Origin: Desulfobacteraceae bacterium
GTDB lineage: Bacteria > Desulfobacterota > Desulfobacteria > Desulfobacterales > Desulfosalsimonadaceae
Direction: 5' to 3'
DNA length: 39,740 nt
Assembly (NCBI GenBank): GCA_011389515.1
Contig: JAABUA010000027.1
Coordinates: 1 to 39,740, forward strand
The notes under the pieces are model-generated. The model was not told where the DNA came from, made no database searches, and saw nothing but the letters and a program-made list of their open reading frames with translations. Every line of letters begins with the position of its first letter. Position 1 is the first letter of the stretch. Shown here one piece after another: positions 17,703 through 26,232 of this stretch. A program made the translations under genes and the position numbers.

Positions 17703-18861
17703 CACACAACCCCTTGTCGATTGCCAGAAGAAGCCCGATTATCTGGGCAATACCGGTAAACATGGGATTGATTCGCATTGTCGCATTTGCCAGGTGTGCA
17801 TTTTTGCCGGTGGTCATGCCCAGGACCACGGCGGGAATGTTTCTGGAGAGAAATACCGACAGCTCTGATTCGCTCGATTCGCTTACCGGTTTCAGGCCGA
17901 GGCTTTTCATTACCGCCACCGTACACTTGACCAAAGGGTGTCCGTATTTCAGGGAAGCGGCATTTTGAACGGTGATGGTTTCAAGCTTGAGCGCAACGGA
18001 ATGCTCCTGGCCGATCCCTTCCACAATATCTTCCATTTTCCCGTAGACTTCTTTCACCATCTCGTCGGAATCGCTTTGAATTTCAAAACCGAGCCGTGCC
18101 TGGACTGCGATGTCGCCATGTTTGTGACCGCCTGTTATCCTGCCGATAATGATCCGGCAGCGGGGCCTCTGTGGCAGGCTTATGGTAAGAAGTTCATTGA
18201 TTACCTCATTGAGTATCAAAATGGCATTGGGTTTGTATTTCTGGGTGAAAAAGTGGCCGGTCGCAAGGATGTCGCATGAAATTTCCCCGCGGATGATTCC
18301 TTCGGAATAGTAATTAAAATGCCCGAGTACCTGTCCTTCCATGATGATGCCGCTGCGGATGGGCCGGGCCCATGTATTCAGAAGGTGGCGAATCCCCCGC
18401 AGGTTTCCCCGGCCGATGGACTGGGTGACGCCTGCAAGCACGATATCGGATGAAAAAGACAGCTTGAGGTGCCGGAAAATCGTTGGAAGAGAGGCCAGAA
18501 TCCCGATGCTCAGCGTGTTATCGAGAATCCCGGGACCGGTTATGGCATTTTTTCGCACAATATAGTTATGGTCGACGTCGTCTGCGGAATATATCGTGTC
18601 CAGATGGGCCGTCAGGAAGATGGGGTCATTCTTTTTCCCGGCTTTCCCCTTGATAACACCGATGGCGTTTTTCAACTGGTCTTTTCCACATTCGTCCACT
18701 TGGGCGCATGAAAGCCTTTCCAGGAAAAGGTCGGCCCGGGTATCTTCACCGAACGTCGGCCCCGGCATCTGTCCGATAAGGACAATATTTGAAATGACCG
18801 TTTCCTTTATTGCCTGTATCTGGTCGACGAAAAACGGCAGTTTTTTTAAAATTTCGTCCAT
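17692..18861 (-). CDS. M20-like zinc peptidase superfamily protein, altered active site
   Basis: A 389-residue protein with the layout of M20-type di-zinc peptidases. It has LTAHLDTIY (first metal His-x-Asp), GPGILDNT (bridging Asp), IIMEGQ (possible third acidic ligand) and GKNAHLANATM (final His). The usual Glu-Glu pair, expected before IGRG as in EEIGRG-type sequences, is replaced by TQS (VTQSIGRG), so the catalytic base seems to be missing. It may be inactive or use different chemistry. The end overlaps gpgS by 11 bp, so the two are translated together. No signal peptide is visible. Confidence 0.72.
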   Translation of the reverse strand: MDEILKKLPFFVDQIQAIKETVISNIVLIGQMPGPTFGEDTRADLFLERLSCAQVDECGKDQLKNAIGVIKGKAGKKNDPIFLTAHLDTIYSADDVDHNYIVRKNAITGPGILDNTLSIGILASLPTIFRHLKLSFSSDIVLAGVTQSIGRGNLRGIRHLLNTWARPIRSGIIMEGQVLGHFNYYSEGIIRGEISCDILATGHFFTQKYKPNAILILNEVINELLTISLPQRPRCRIIIGRITGGHKHGDIAVQARLGFEIQSDSDEMVKEVYGKMEDIVEGIGQEHSVALKLETITVQNAASLKYGHPLVKCTVAVMKSLGLKPVSESSESELSVFLSRNIPAVVLGMTTGKNAHLANATMRINPMFTGIAQIIGLLLAIDKGLCDDK

Positions 18862-19136
18862 AATAAACGAAACCTCTGTTCCGGCGGGCAGAAGGAATCA
18901 TGCATCCAGTTCACCCAATTTCACCCTAAGGTAATATCGCGTGGTATGAAAATCAATAAAGATCGGATCAGGGAACTTTGATGGACTCGTAAAAAGTCGC
19001 GATCAGACGGCTTTGAAAAAAGTTCAAGATCAAGGCGCGAGCAATTTTTGAAGAATTGAGCGTACTTAGCCGTACGTGAGATTCTTCAAAATTGTTCGTA
19101 ACGCAGATATTGGACTTTTTGCGAAGTCGTCAACTT
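18862..19136. other. Intergenic region with element B
   Basis: This 275-bp gap separates cobA-hemD (upstream in transcription, minus strand) from the M20-like gene. It holds palindromic element B (18979-19132), which ends four bases from the cobA-hemD stop. The remaining ~115 bp probably carry the promoter of the M20-gpgS-moaA operon, but no clear match was found. Confidence 0.6.
18979..19132 (+). mobile_element. MITE-like palindromic element, copy B
   Basis: A 154-bp copy, almost identical to A except in the outer left end and the hairpin arms (GCAATTTTTGAAGAAT against ATTCTTCAAAATTG). AACTTT stands on both sides if the element is taken as GATGG...GTCGTC, resembling a target-site duplication. 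By position it could end the cobA-hemD transcript. Confidence 0.85.
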
Positions 19137-20654
19137 TCAGCTACCCCAGTAATCTGCAATGGCATTGCAGAGTCCGTCGATGGTATAGGTGTCCGCTTCC
19201 ACATCTACGGTAAAGCCGTTTTCAGCAGCGGTTTGGGCGGTGATCGGGCCGATGGCGGCCACAGTTAAGCCGGAAATCAGTTCGTCAAATTCGTCCTCCG
19301 GCAGGAGCGCTTTAAAATTTGTGACGGTTGAGGAGCTGGTGAAGGTCACCATGTCGATCGTTTTTTCACGGAGGGCTTCTATCAGTCCGCCCGTTTCGTC
19401 CGTGTCGGATACCGTGTGGTAGGCGATAATTTCTTCCACTTTCGCCCCCATCCTTGCAAGTTCCACGGGGAGTATGGGGCGTGCACCCGCCGCTCTCGGA
19501 AGAAGGATTTTTTTTCCGGAAACGGCTTTATCCTGAAACGCATCCACAACGGATTCCGCCCGAAAACTTTCCGGAACAATATCGGCATGGAGCCCGAAAC
19601 GTTTCATTTTTAAAGCGGTAGCAGGGCCGATCGCGGCCGTTTGAATGTGCCCCAGCGCCCGGGTGTCTTTTCCTGCGGCTTCCAGGCGTGCAAAAAAGAC
19701 CTCCACGCCGTTTACGCTGGTGAAAACCAGCCAGTCAAAGGACGGAAGGTTGTTTACGGCGTCATCTATAAGGGTTGTATCGTCGGTCGTGACCACCCGT
19801 ATTACGGGATATTCAAGGCACTCGGCGCCCATATCGGAAAGTTTTTTAACCATGTCGCTGGCCTGCTTTCTCGCCCGCGTGACGATGATCCGCCTGCCGA
19901 ACAGGGGCCGGTTTTCAAACCATTTCATTTTTTCCCGCAGTTCGACCACCCGGCCGACCACGATGATGCAAGGGGGCTTCAAGCCTTCCTTTGCCACATT
20001 TTCATTGATGGTTTCAAGGGTGCCCGTAACCGTATGCTGGGCTGCGGTGGTTCCCCACCGGACCAGCGCCACGGGGGTATCGGAAGTCATCCCGCATTCG
20101 ACGAGCCGTGCTGTAATCCTGGGGAGATTTTTCACGCCCATGAGGAAAACAAGGGTCCCGCCCGTTTTTGCAAGTGCTTCCCAGTTGATCATCGATTCGG
20201 CCTTGTTGGGGTCTTCATGGCCGGTAATAAATGTCACGGAAGAGGTGTATTGGCGATGGGTCAGCGGAATGCCCGCGTAAGCAGGGGCTGCGATGGCGGA
20301 TGTAACGCCGGGAACGATTTCAAAGGGGATGTTGTGAGCGGTAAGGGCTTCGATTTCTTCTCCGCCGCGTCCGAAAATGAATGGATCCCCCCCTTTTAGA
20401 CGTACCACCATATTCCCCGCTGAAGCCTTTTCAACGATCAGCGCATTGATCTGGTCCTGGGTAAGGGTATGGTCCCCCCCTTGTTTTCCGGCATATATCC
20501 GTTCGGCGTTTTCGGAAGAAAACGTGAGCAACTGCTTTGATGCGAGGTAGTCATAGATAACAACGTCCGCCGCAGCAATACATTCGATTCCCTTTTTCGT
20601 TGCCAGGCCGGGATCTCCGGGACCGGCGCCCACAAGATAGACTTTTCCGCTCAT
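19137..20654 (-). CDS. cobA-hemD: Fused uroporphyrinogen-III C-methyltransferase / uroporphyrinogen-III synthase
   Basis: A 505-residue two-domain enzyme. Residues ~1-245 are the SAM-dependent methyltransferase that makes precorrin-2: YLVGAGPGDPGLATKKG, VVRLKGGDPFIFGRGGEE, EIVPGVTSAIAAPAYAGIPLTHR and VGRVVELR. Residues ~250-505 are HemD, which closes hydroxymethylbilane to uroporphyrinogen III: RRIIVTRARKQASDM, DWLVFTSVNGVEVFF, LPRAAGARPILPVEL and VTFTSSSTVTNF. The fusion channels the heme precursor toward siroheme, B12 or alternative heme. The start overlaps the hemC stop by 4 bp. Confidence 0.96.
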   Translation of the reverse strand: MSGKVYLVGAGPGDPGLATKKGIECIAAADVVIYDYLASKQLLTFSSENAERIYAGKQGGDHTLTQDQINALIVEKASAGNMVVRLKGGDPFIFGRGGEEIEALTAHNIPFEIVPGVTSAIAAPAYAGIPLTHRQYTSSVTFITGHEDPNKAESMINWEALAKTGGTLVFLMGVKNLPRITARLVECGMTSDTPVALVRWGTTAAQHTVTGTLETINENVAKEGLKPPCIIVVGRVVELREKMKWFENRPLFGRRIIVTRARKQASDMVKKLSDMGAECLEYPVIRVVTTDDTTLIDDAVNNLPSFDWLVFTSVNGVEVFFARLEAAGKDTRALGHIQTAAIGPATALKMKRFGLHADIVPESFRAESVVDAFQDKAVSGKKILLPRAAGARPILPVELARMGAKVEEIIAYHTVSDTDETGGLIEALREKTIDMVTFTSSSTVTNFKALLPEDEFDELISGLTVAAIGPITAQTAAENGFTVDVEADTYTIDGLCNAIADYWGS

Positions 20655-21595
20655 TGTTTGCTTGCCTGTTCTAAGAGTCGATTGATTATCGCCGCAGCGC
20701 CTCTTTTGATCAGTCGCCGGGCAAGACGTTCACCCAGAAAGACCCCTTCATCCGCTGTGCCCGTGATATTGTCCTTGTAGATGATCGATCCGTCTATTTC
20801 CGCCACAAGGCCGGTAAGGGACAATCCGTTGCCGTCATCAGATACCGTTGCGAAAGCGGCGATGGGCACCTGGCAGCCACCCTGGAGCAGTTTCAGAAAG
20901 GCCCTCTCGCACAGCACTGCGCGCGCTGAATCTTCGTGGTGAAGGGTGGAAACCATTTCATTGACGGGGTTGTCCGTGCGCCTTGTTTCAATGCAAAGCG
21001 CCCCTTGTCCCACTGCCGGAAGGATGATATCGGGTGCGATTTCCTGGGTGACCCTGGCTGCCATGCCGAGCCGTTTCATGCCGGCGGCCGCAAGGATGAT
21101 GGCGTCGAGGTTTTCCGATTCCAGTTTTTTGATCCGGGTATCCAGGTTGCCGCGCAGGCCCGTAATTTGAAAATCCGGCCGGAAGTGCAGCAGCTGAGAA
21201 GCCCTGCGAAGGCTGCTGGTACCGATTACGGCGCCGTTTCGGAGGTCTTCGACCGGGCAGCCGTTTTTCGTGATCAGAACGTCGTAGGGGGTTTCGCGCA
21301 GCGGGATGGATGAAATCCAAAGGCCTTCAGGCATTTCACCGGGCATGTCCTTCATGCTGTGAACGGCCAGGTCAATGCGGCCTTCTATCAGTGCCTCCTC
21401 GATTTCCTTTACAAACAGACCTTTGCCGCCGACCTTGGCAAGGGGTACATCCAGAATTTTGTCCCCGGTCGTCTTGATTACCTCGATTGCCACGCTGAGG
21501 CCGGAATGGTGCCGCACCAGTTCGCTTTTTACCCATTCGGCCTGCCAGAGAGCCAGCTTGCTTCCGCGGGTGCCGATGGTGAGGGAAGACTTCAT
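20651..21595 (-). CDS. hemC: Hydroxymethylbilane synthase
   Basis: HemC polymerises four porphobilinogen units into hydroxymethylbilane. The protein (314 residues from ATG 21595) begins MKSSLTIGTRGSKLALWQ and has VGGKGLFVKEIEEAL, AVHSMKDMP, VIGTSSLRRASQL and GNLDTR. The dipyrromethane cofactor Cys is in LLQGGCQVPI. ATG 21595 is preferred over an upstream in-frame start at 21637 because it matches family starts and overlaps the fmdB-like stop as ATGA. The product feeds directly into the downstream cobA-hemD enzyme. Confidence 0.96.
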   Translation of the reverse strand: MKSSLTIGTRGSKLALWQAEWVKSELVRHHSGLSVAIEVIKTTGDKILDVPLAKVGGKGLFVKEIEEALIEGRIDLAVHSMKDMPGEMPEGLWISSIPLRETPYDVLITKNGCPVEDLRNGAVIGTSSLRRASQLLHFRPDFQITGLRGNLDTRIKKLESENLDAIILAAAGMKRLGMAARVTQEIAPDIILPAVGQGALCIETRRTDNPVNEMVSTLHHEDSARAVLCERAFLKLLQGGCQVPIAAFATVSDDGNGLSLTGLVAEIDGSIIYKDNITGTADEGVFLGERLARRLIKRGAAAIINRLLEQASKQ

Positions 21596-21822
21596 ACGCC
21601 GCAGCTGGAACAGTTGGTGGATGAACAGGTGCCGCAAGACGAGGCGCCGGCGGATGCGCTGACGGTCTCACCGCCGCTCCCCTTGCTGATAAACCCGCAC
21701 GCGGACATGAGACGTTTTATGTTTTCTGTTCCGCAGTCCGGGCATTCGGGCGTTTCTTTCCCCATGACAAGCATTTCGAATTTTTTGTCACAGGTATCGC
21801 AGAAATATTCATATATGGGCAT
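21592..21822 (-). CDS. FmdB family zinc-ribbon protein
   Basis: A 76-residue protein with the FmdB signature MPIYEYFCDTCDKKFE and a second CPDCG pair forming a zinc ribbon, then a Ser/Gly/Cys-rich tail (SSCGTCSSTNCSSCGV). AGGAGGGG lies seven bases before the ATG, an excellent site. Named after a regulator in Methylophilus, the family has no settled role. It is the first gene of the fmdB-hemC-cobA/hemD unit and is coupled to hemC by a 4-bp overlap. Confidence 0.9.
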   Translation of the reverse strand: MPIYEYFCDTCDKKFEMLVMGKETPECPDCGTENIKRLMSACGFISKGSGGETVSASAGASSCGTCSSTNCSSCGV

Positions 21823-21951
21823 GGGGTTTCCCCTCCTTTTTGCTTTGCGAAAAACAATATGCAACAGATCCCGTGAGGCAAACCGGCTGTAAAATCCAAA
21901 CGTTCTCACGGCCAGGAAAACCACACGAAAAAAGATAACCACAAACATATA

Positions 21952-21980
21952 AATTTACCCTATAGTGGGCAAATTGTAAA
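21952..21980 (-). promoter_or_regulatory. Probable promoter of fmdB-hemC-cobA/hemD
   Basis: On the minus strand TTTACA (21975-21980) and TAAATT (21952-21957) are 17 bases apart, about 130 bases before the FmdB start. The rest of the 21823-22040 gap holds only a short hairpin (arms GATCACGG and CCGTGGATC, about 21989-22020) without a T-run. Confidence 0.4.
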
Positions 21981-22040
21981 GATAATAAGCACGATCCACG
22001 GCAATGCAAAAACCGTGATCATCGAGACGGGCGGCAACCC

Positions 22041-23393
22041 TCAGGAACCCGCGATATTTTCCTGTTTTGTATTGTCGGCGATCATTTCCCTTGTGTTTTC
22101 CATGTAGCGGACAGATTCGTCATGGCCGCATTCAACGGCGGCTTCAAAGTGAATGAGCGCCTCTTCGAGCCGGTTGCGGCTGAAATACATCAAGGCCAGT
22201 CGATGATGAAACAATCCGTTTTTCGGCTCGATTTCCACGGCATTCTCGCCGAATACCAGGGCGATTTCCGGGTTGCTGTTTTCGCTTTCATAACAGAAAG
22301 CCAGTGCGGAAAGGGAATGGGCGTCGTCCGGACGCAGTTTCAAGGCGGTATTATAGGCTTTTATGGCGTCGTCCATGCGCTCTGTGGCGAGGCTGCAGTC
22401 ACCAATGGTACGATAGACAACGGGCCCGGGGGCATCATTTTTGGATATGGCGTCATGAATGTATGAAAGGGCTTCACCGGGGCGTCCGAGTTCATAAAGT
22501 GCGCGTCCCGTCTGGAACAGCAGTTCAAAAACATTGTCATCCATTTTCACGGCGCGTTGGAAATAGTCGAGCGCGGTTTGGTATTCCTCTTTCTGCATGT
22601 AAATGTAGCCTGCATTGTAAATGGCAAAAACATCTTCCGGGTCCAGTTCGATCGCCCTGTTGAAAGACGCCAGGGCCTTGTCCAGATCTTTTCTGTCGCC
22701 GTGGCATACGCCGATGCTGTTATGCACGTTGACATTTTCCGGGTCCAGTGCGAGCGCGCGTTCGTATTCCGCCATTGCGTCATCGATTTTGCCGGCCTGG
22801 TAAAAGGAATCCCCGCTGATGTTCAGGCTGACAGCGTCAAAACGTACAATGCTTCCGGGCCCGAAAAAGTCCGCATGGACGAGCGCTTTTTTTGCATTTT
22901 CGGAGATATCTTTTTTCCTGAAGGAAATCTCGGGATACAGGGCAATGCCGATGCTTACGGTTTCACTTGTCTCACCGGATATCTGGCGGCACATTTCATT
23001 TGCCGCATCGCGGCATTTTTTTTCGTCCGCATCCGGCAGATAACACCCGAAAAGATCTTTCCCGGTTTTCAACCATGCGCCTTTGGCGTTTTCACAGATT
23101 TTACCGATAATCCCCGCGATGCTCGCAACGGATTTGTCCGGAGGGGGAACCGCACCATACCCATCGATACGGACGCTCATCACGCCGAAAGCGGCCATAT
23201 CGGCCGCCAGTCCCATGATATGTTCCAGAAACCGCGCTTCATCGGAAACAGGGATATCGGATGATTTTTCCGCCGCAGGTAAAGCTGCCGCATCCTGGAT
23301 GGAAACCGTTTTCAGCCGGCCGTCGGCTTCAGAAAGGAGGAGATGCCCCTTTGCCCCTTTCCCCGGCAATGTGTTCTTCTTATGATCCGTCAT
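22041..23393 (-). CDS. TPR protein with a degenerate GGDEF-like N-terminal domain
   Basis: A 450-residue protein. Residues ~45-205 resemble a GGDEF domain in outline (FGCYLPDADEKKC where GGDEF would be, SIGIALYPE, then AKKALVHADFFGPGSIVRFD). The catalytic GGDEF signature is absent, so no cyclic-di-GMP synthesis is expected. Residues ~210-440 hold about seven TPR units, for example YERALALDPENVNVHNSIG and FNRAIELDPEDV, a protein-binding scaffold. No signal peptide or membrane segment is seen. ATG 23393 was chosen (AAAGG upstream) over a TTG-like extension at 23423. Function is unknown; a sensor or adaptor is plausible. Confidence 0.78.
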   Translation of the reverse strand: MTDHKKNTLPGKGAKGHLLLSEADGRLKTVSIQDAAALPAAEKSSDIPVSDEARFLEHIMGLAADMAAFGVMSVRIDGYGAVPPPDKSVASIAGIIGKICENAKGAWLKTGKDLFGCYLPDADEKKCRDAANEMCRQISGETSETVSIGIALYPEISFRKKDISENAKKALVHADFFGPGSIVRFDAVSLNISGDSFYQAGKIDDAMAEYERALALDPENVNVHNSIGVCHGDRKDLDKALASFNRAIELDPEDVFAIYNAGYIYMQKEEYQTALDYFQRAVKMDDNVFELLFQTGRALYELGRPGEALSYIHDAISKNDAPGPVVYRTIGDCSLATERMDDAIKAYNTALKLRPDDAHSLSALAFCYESENSNPEIALVFGENAVEIEPKNGLFHHRLALMYFSRNRLEEALIHFEAAVECGHDESVRYMENTREMIADNTKQENIAGS

Positions 23394-23440
23394 TATGTAA
23401 AACCTTTGTAAGCATGTAAGCAATTCATCCGGAAAATATA

Positions 23441-23471
23441 TATAAATTGAATACTATCATTTTTTTGTCAA
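23441..23471 (-). promoter_or_regulatory. Promoter for the TPR gene
   Basis: The minus strand has a perfect TTGACA (23466-23471), with AATTTA at 17 bases or TTTATA at 19 bases further on, in the AT-rich gap after the selA stop. This allows the TPR gene to be expressed apart from selA. Confidence 0.45.
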
Positions 23472-23489
23472 GCGCGTAAAATTTTAGCA

Positions 23490-24917
23490 TCAGTCAAGCA
23501 GCTGGCGGACGGCGTTGCAGATGATTTCAATTTCATCGGCCATGACGGTGCGCACGTCCATGATAAAAGCATCTTCCTCGATCCTCCCGATCACTGGTAT
23601 TTCGGCATTTCTAAGCAATCGGTCGATTTTTGCGGCCGATATTCCGTCAATCCGGATGGTTACGCATATGGTTGGTATTTCAAGCAGGGGAAATGATCCG
23701 CCGCCTGCTTTTGACACGGAATCCGCAAGTCCGGATGAAAGTCTGGCGGTATTGATCATACCGAGCTGCCTGTGCAATGCTTCGGCTTTTTCCCGTATAT
23801 GGGAAAGCGGGCATGTGAGCATGGAAAGGGTAGGGATGACGCTGACAGCCCTGGCTTCGTCACGGTAAAACCGGAGCGTTGTTTCAAGCGCGGCCAGGGT
23901 CATCTTGTCGATGCGCAGGGCGCGGGTTAAAGGATTTTTTTTAATTTTTTCCATGACGCTTCTAGTGCCGGCCAGGATGCCTCCCTGGGGGCCGCCCAGC
24001 AGTTTGTCTCCGCTGAAAGTGACCACGTCGACACCTGCTGCGATGGATTCCTGAACCGTGGGTTCTTTCATCAGCCCGTATTTTTTAAAATCGACGAATG
24101 TGCCGGAACCCAGATCTTCCATGACCGGCAGACCGCGCTTCGCGCCCAGCGCCACCATTTCTCTGAGGGATACGCTTGCGGTGAAACCGACGATGGCAAA
24201 ATTGCTTGCATGCACCTTGAGCAGAAGTCCGGTTTTTTCATTTATGGCCCGTTCGTAATCATGCAAATGGGTGCGATTGGTGGTGCCGACTTCTTTTAAT
24301 ATTCCGCCGCTTTTGGCCATGATATCCGGGATTCGAAAAGAGCCGCCGATTTCCACCAGTTCCCCCCTGGATACGATGACCTCCCTGTCCTTGGCAAGGG
24401 TGTCTAAGGCCAGAAGCACGGCTGCGGCATTGTTATTGACCACCATGCCCGCCTCGGCACCGCTTATTTCGCACAAAATATCTTCAACAACGGTGTACCG
24501 CGAGCCGCGCCTGCCGGTGGAAAGATCGAATTCCAGGTTGGAATACCGTTCGGCCGCCTCGATCATGTGCCGGACAGCATCCTCCGCCAGAAGGGAACGA
24601 CCCAGGTTGGTATGCACCACCACGCCGGTGGCGTTGACCAGGCGAACGAGATTTTCAGACATGGCCGCTTTTACCTTGTTGCGTACCCGTGCCTGAACGG
24701 CTGTGTCAGCCAGATCGGACCCGGCAAAACCGGCAGGGTCTCTGCGGATGGCTTCCCGCAGCTCTTCAATGGATTTGCGGATCGAATCGATGATCACGGC
24801 GCGGGGAACATCTTTAAGATCGGGATCTTCAATTATCTGCGCCAGCAGGGTATCGACAGCGGGAAGCTTTCGGAGAAGCTCCTGCAGATGATTTGAAGCA
24901 CTGTTTGACTCGCGCAT
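23490..24917 (-). CDS. selA: L-seryl-tRNA(Sec) selenium transferase
   Basis: SelA converts seryl-tRNA(Sec) to selenocysteinyl-tRNA(Sec) using selenophosphate and PLP. The 475-residue protein (from ATG 24917) has the family N-terminal region (LRKLPAVDTLL), VRLVNATGVVVHTNLGRSLL, AGMVVNNNAAAVLLAL and TFSGDKLLGGPQGG, with the PLP Lys at 305. The frame stays open to a GTG at 25013, but the shorter start fits family length; no strong ribosome site is seen at either. Its presence implies selenoprotein synthesis. selB, selC and selD are not in this window. Confidence 0.94.
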   Translation of the reverse strand: MRESNSASNHLQELLRKLPAVDTLLAQIIEDPDLKDVPRAVIIDSIRKSIEELREAIRRDPAGFAGSDLADTAVQARVRNKVKAAMSENLVRLVNATGVVVHTNLGRSLLAEDAVRHMIEAAERYSNLEFDLSTGRRGSRYTVVEDILCEISGAEAGMVVNNNAAAVLLALDTLAKDREVIVSRGELVEIGGSFRIPDIMAKSGGILKEVGTTNRTHLHDYERAINEKTGLLLKVHASNFAIVGFTASVSLREMVALGAKRGLPVMEDLGSGTFVDFKKYGLMKEPTVQESIAAGVDVVTFSGDKLLGGPQGGILAGTRSVMEKIKKNPLTRALRIDKMTLAALETTLRFYRDEARAVSVIPTLSMLTCPLSHIREKAEALHRQLGMINTARLSSGLADSVSKAGGGSFPLLEIPTICVTIRIDGISAAKIDRLLRNAEIPVIGRIEEDAFIMDVRTVMADEIEIICNAVRQLLD

Positions 24918-25506
24918 GATGGTTTGTCCGGATATGTACCTGTTTATGTTATAAATGTACAGGGCTTGTAACATTATAAGGCGGTATGTTTCAACTTCTT
25001 TTTTACGGTTCACTGAAATGGGCGTATTTGTGCCCGATAAAACCCGATATTCCGTGGCTTCCTATAACTCCTCTTAAAATTGTTGCTGCGGGCAACACCC
25101 GGCACCAACCGTTTGAAATTGATCATTTATATAAGGAAAACGCCGTGGTGTATGGATTTGAAAAAATCGATTCCGATAACGATTTCGATTTCGAAGAAAC
25201 CAAATCTCAACAAGCAGATTCACAGGGGTTTATTTTTTTTTCCGAAGTTGTCAATTTTGATGAACCCGTAAAAAGTAGTTTCAGACGGCTTTGTAAAAAG
25301 CTCAAGATCAAGGCGCGAGCCATTTTTGAGGAATTGAGCGTACTTATCCGTACGTGAGATTCTTCAAAAATTGCTCGTAACGCAGATATTGGGTTTTTTA
25401 CGAAGCCGTCATAAAATATTTTACCGCCTGTCGCGATTGGGGTATATTTGCATCAACTGCACGCAGGTGTTTTGCTGTCGTGTATAAAAACAAGGAGGAT
25501 ACGCAC
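24918..25506. other. Divergent selA / pyrF intergenic region
   Basis: A 589-bp gap. It holds palindromic element C (25258-25411). About 340 bp next to selA contain no convincing gene; an open frame at 24986-25357 (+) lacks a recognisable product and runs into the element. On the minus strand TATAAT (24972-24977) could be part of a selA promoter, but no good -35 matches it. The 95 bp before pyrF are AT-rich and end in AAGGAGG. Confidence 0.55.
25258..25411 (+). mobile_element. MITE-like palindromic element, copy C
   Basis: A 154-bp, more diverged copy between the divergent selA and pyrF genes. It keeps CTCAAGATCAAGGCGCGAGC, TTGAGCGTACTT, CCGTACGTGAGATTCTTC and GTAACGCAGATATTGG. Its arms CATTTTTGAGGAATT and GATTCTTCAAAAATTG pair. 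It begins TGATGA and ends GCCGTCA. Confidence 0.82.
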
Positions 25507-26232
25507 ATGCGCAACGCAAAGGAATATATCGTGTTCCCACTGGATATGCCCACCGTGGAGCAGGCATCCCGTTATGTCCGCATGCTTTGTGAACACGTGG
25601 GAATGTTCAAGGTGGGTCTTGAACTTTTCGTAAGGGGGGGCAATCGTATCCTCCAAACCATTCGTAACGAAAGCGATGCAAAGATATTTCTGGATTTGAA
25701 ACTCCATGACATCCCGGAAACCGTGCGACGGGCGATGATGCAGATCGCCGGTTGGAAAGTGGACTTCACCACGGTTCATTGCGGAGAAAGCACGCATATG
25801 CTCGAGGCTGCGGTAGAAGGGGCCGGGGGGAAGGTATCCGTTTTGGGCGTGACGGTGCTGACCTCCGTGTCAGCTGAAGATATCTGGAATTCGGGTTTTG
25901 AAAGCCGGTATGCTGAAAATATCGCCGATCTCGTTGTTCTTCGGGCAAAATCGGCAAAAGCGGCCGGCTGTGCCGGGGTTGTATGCTCGGGCAGGGAAGT
26001 GAAAATGATTAAGGAGCGCTTCGGGCCTGACTTTGTGACCATGGTGCCGGGAATCCGGCCGGCGTGGTCTCTTGGGGAAAAAGATGACCAGAAGCGGGTG
26101 GTAACGCCGGCGGCGGCCATTGAAAACGGCGCCGACTACCTGGTGGTTGGCCGCCCGATACGGGATGCCGAAGAACCGGAAATCGCTGCGGAAATGGTGG
26201 TTTCGGAAATCGAGGGGGTCTTAGCCGGCTAA
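25507..26232 (+). CDS. pyrF: Orotidine 5'-phosphate decarboxylase
   Basis: PyrF decarboxylates OMP to UMP, the last step of pyrimidine synthesis. The 241-residue protein has VFPLDMPT, MFKVGLELFV, the catalytic Asp-Lys-x-x-Asp block FLDLKLHDIPETV, TVHCGES, MVPGIRP and ENGADYLVVGRPI. ATG 25507 was chosen because AAGGAGG lies eight bases upstream, rather than an in-frame ATG at 25480. It is a single-gene unit whose stop overlaps, tail to tail, the end of a small membrane peptide gene. Confidence 0.95.
   Translation: MRNAKEYIVFPLDMPTVEQASRYVRMLCEHVGMFKVGLELFVRGGNRILQTIRNESDAKIFLDLKLHDIPETVRRAMMQIAGWKVDFTTVHCGESTHMLEAAVEGAGGKVSVLGVTVLTSVSAEDIWNSGFESRYAENIADLVVLRAKSAKAAGCAGVVCSGREVKMIKERFGPDFVTMVPGIRPAWSLGEKDDQKRVVTPAAAIENGADYLVVGRPIRDAEEPEIAAEMVVSEIEGVLAG

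Noticed and set aside
21596..21637. Longer hemC start
   Set aside because: The extra residues are antisense-free but overlap the fmdB-like coding end, and family alignment starts at MKSSLTIGTRGSKL; the 4-bp ATGA overlap supports 21595.
23440..23490. Intrinsic terminator after selA
   Set aside because: There is an A/T-rich run but no hairpin; the TTGACA element fits a promoter better.
24986..25357. 123-codon plus-strand frame between selA and pyrF
   Set aside because: No recognisable domain, low-complexity middle, and its last third is read from palindromic element C.
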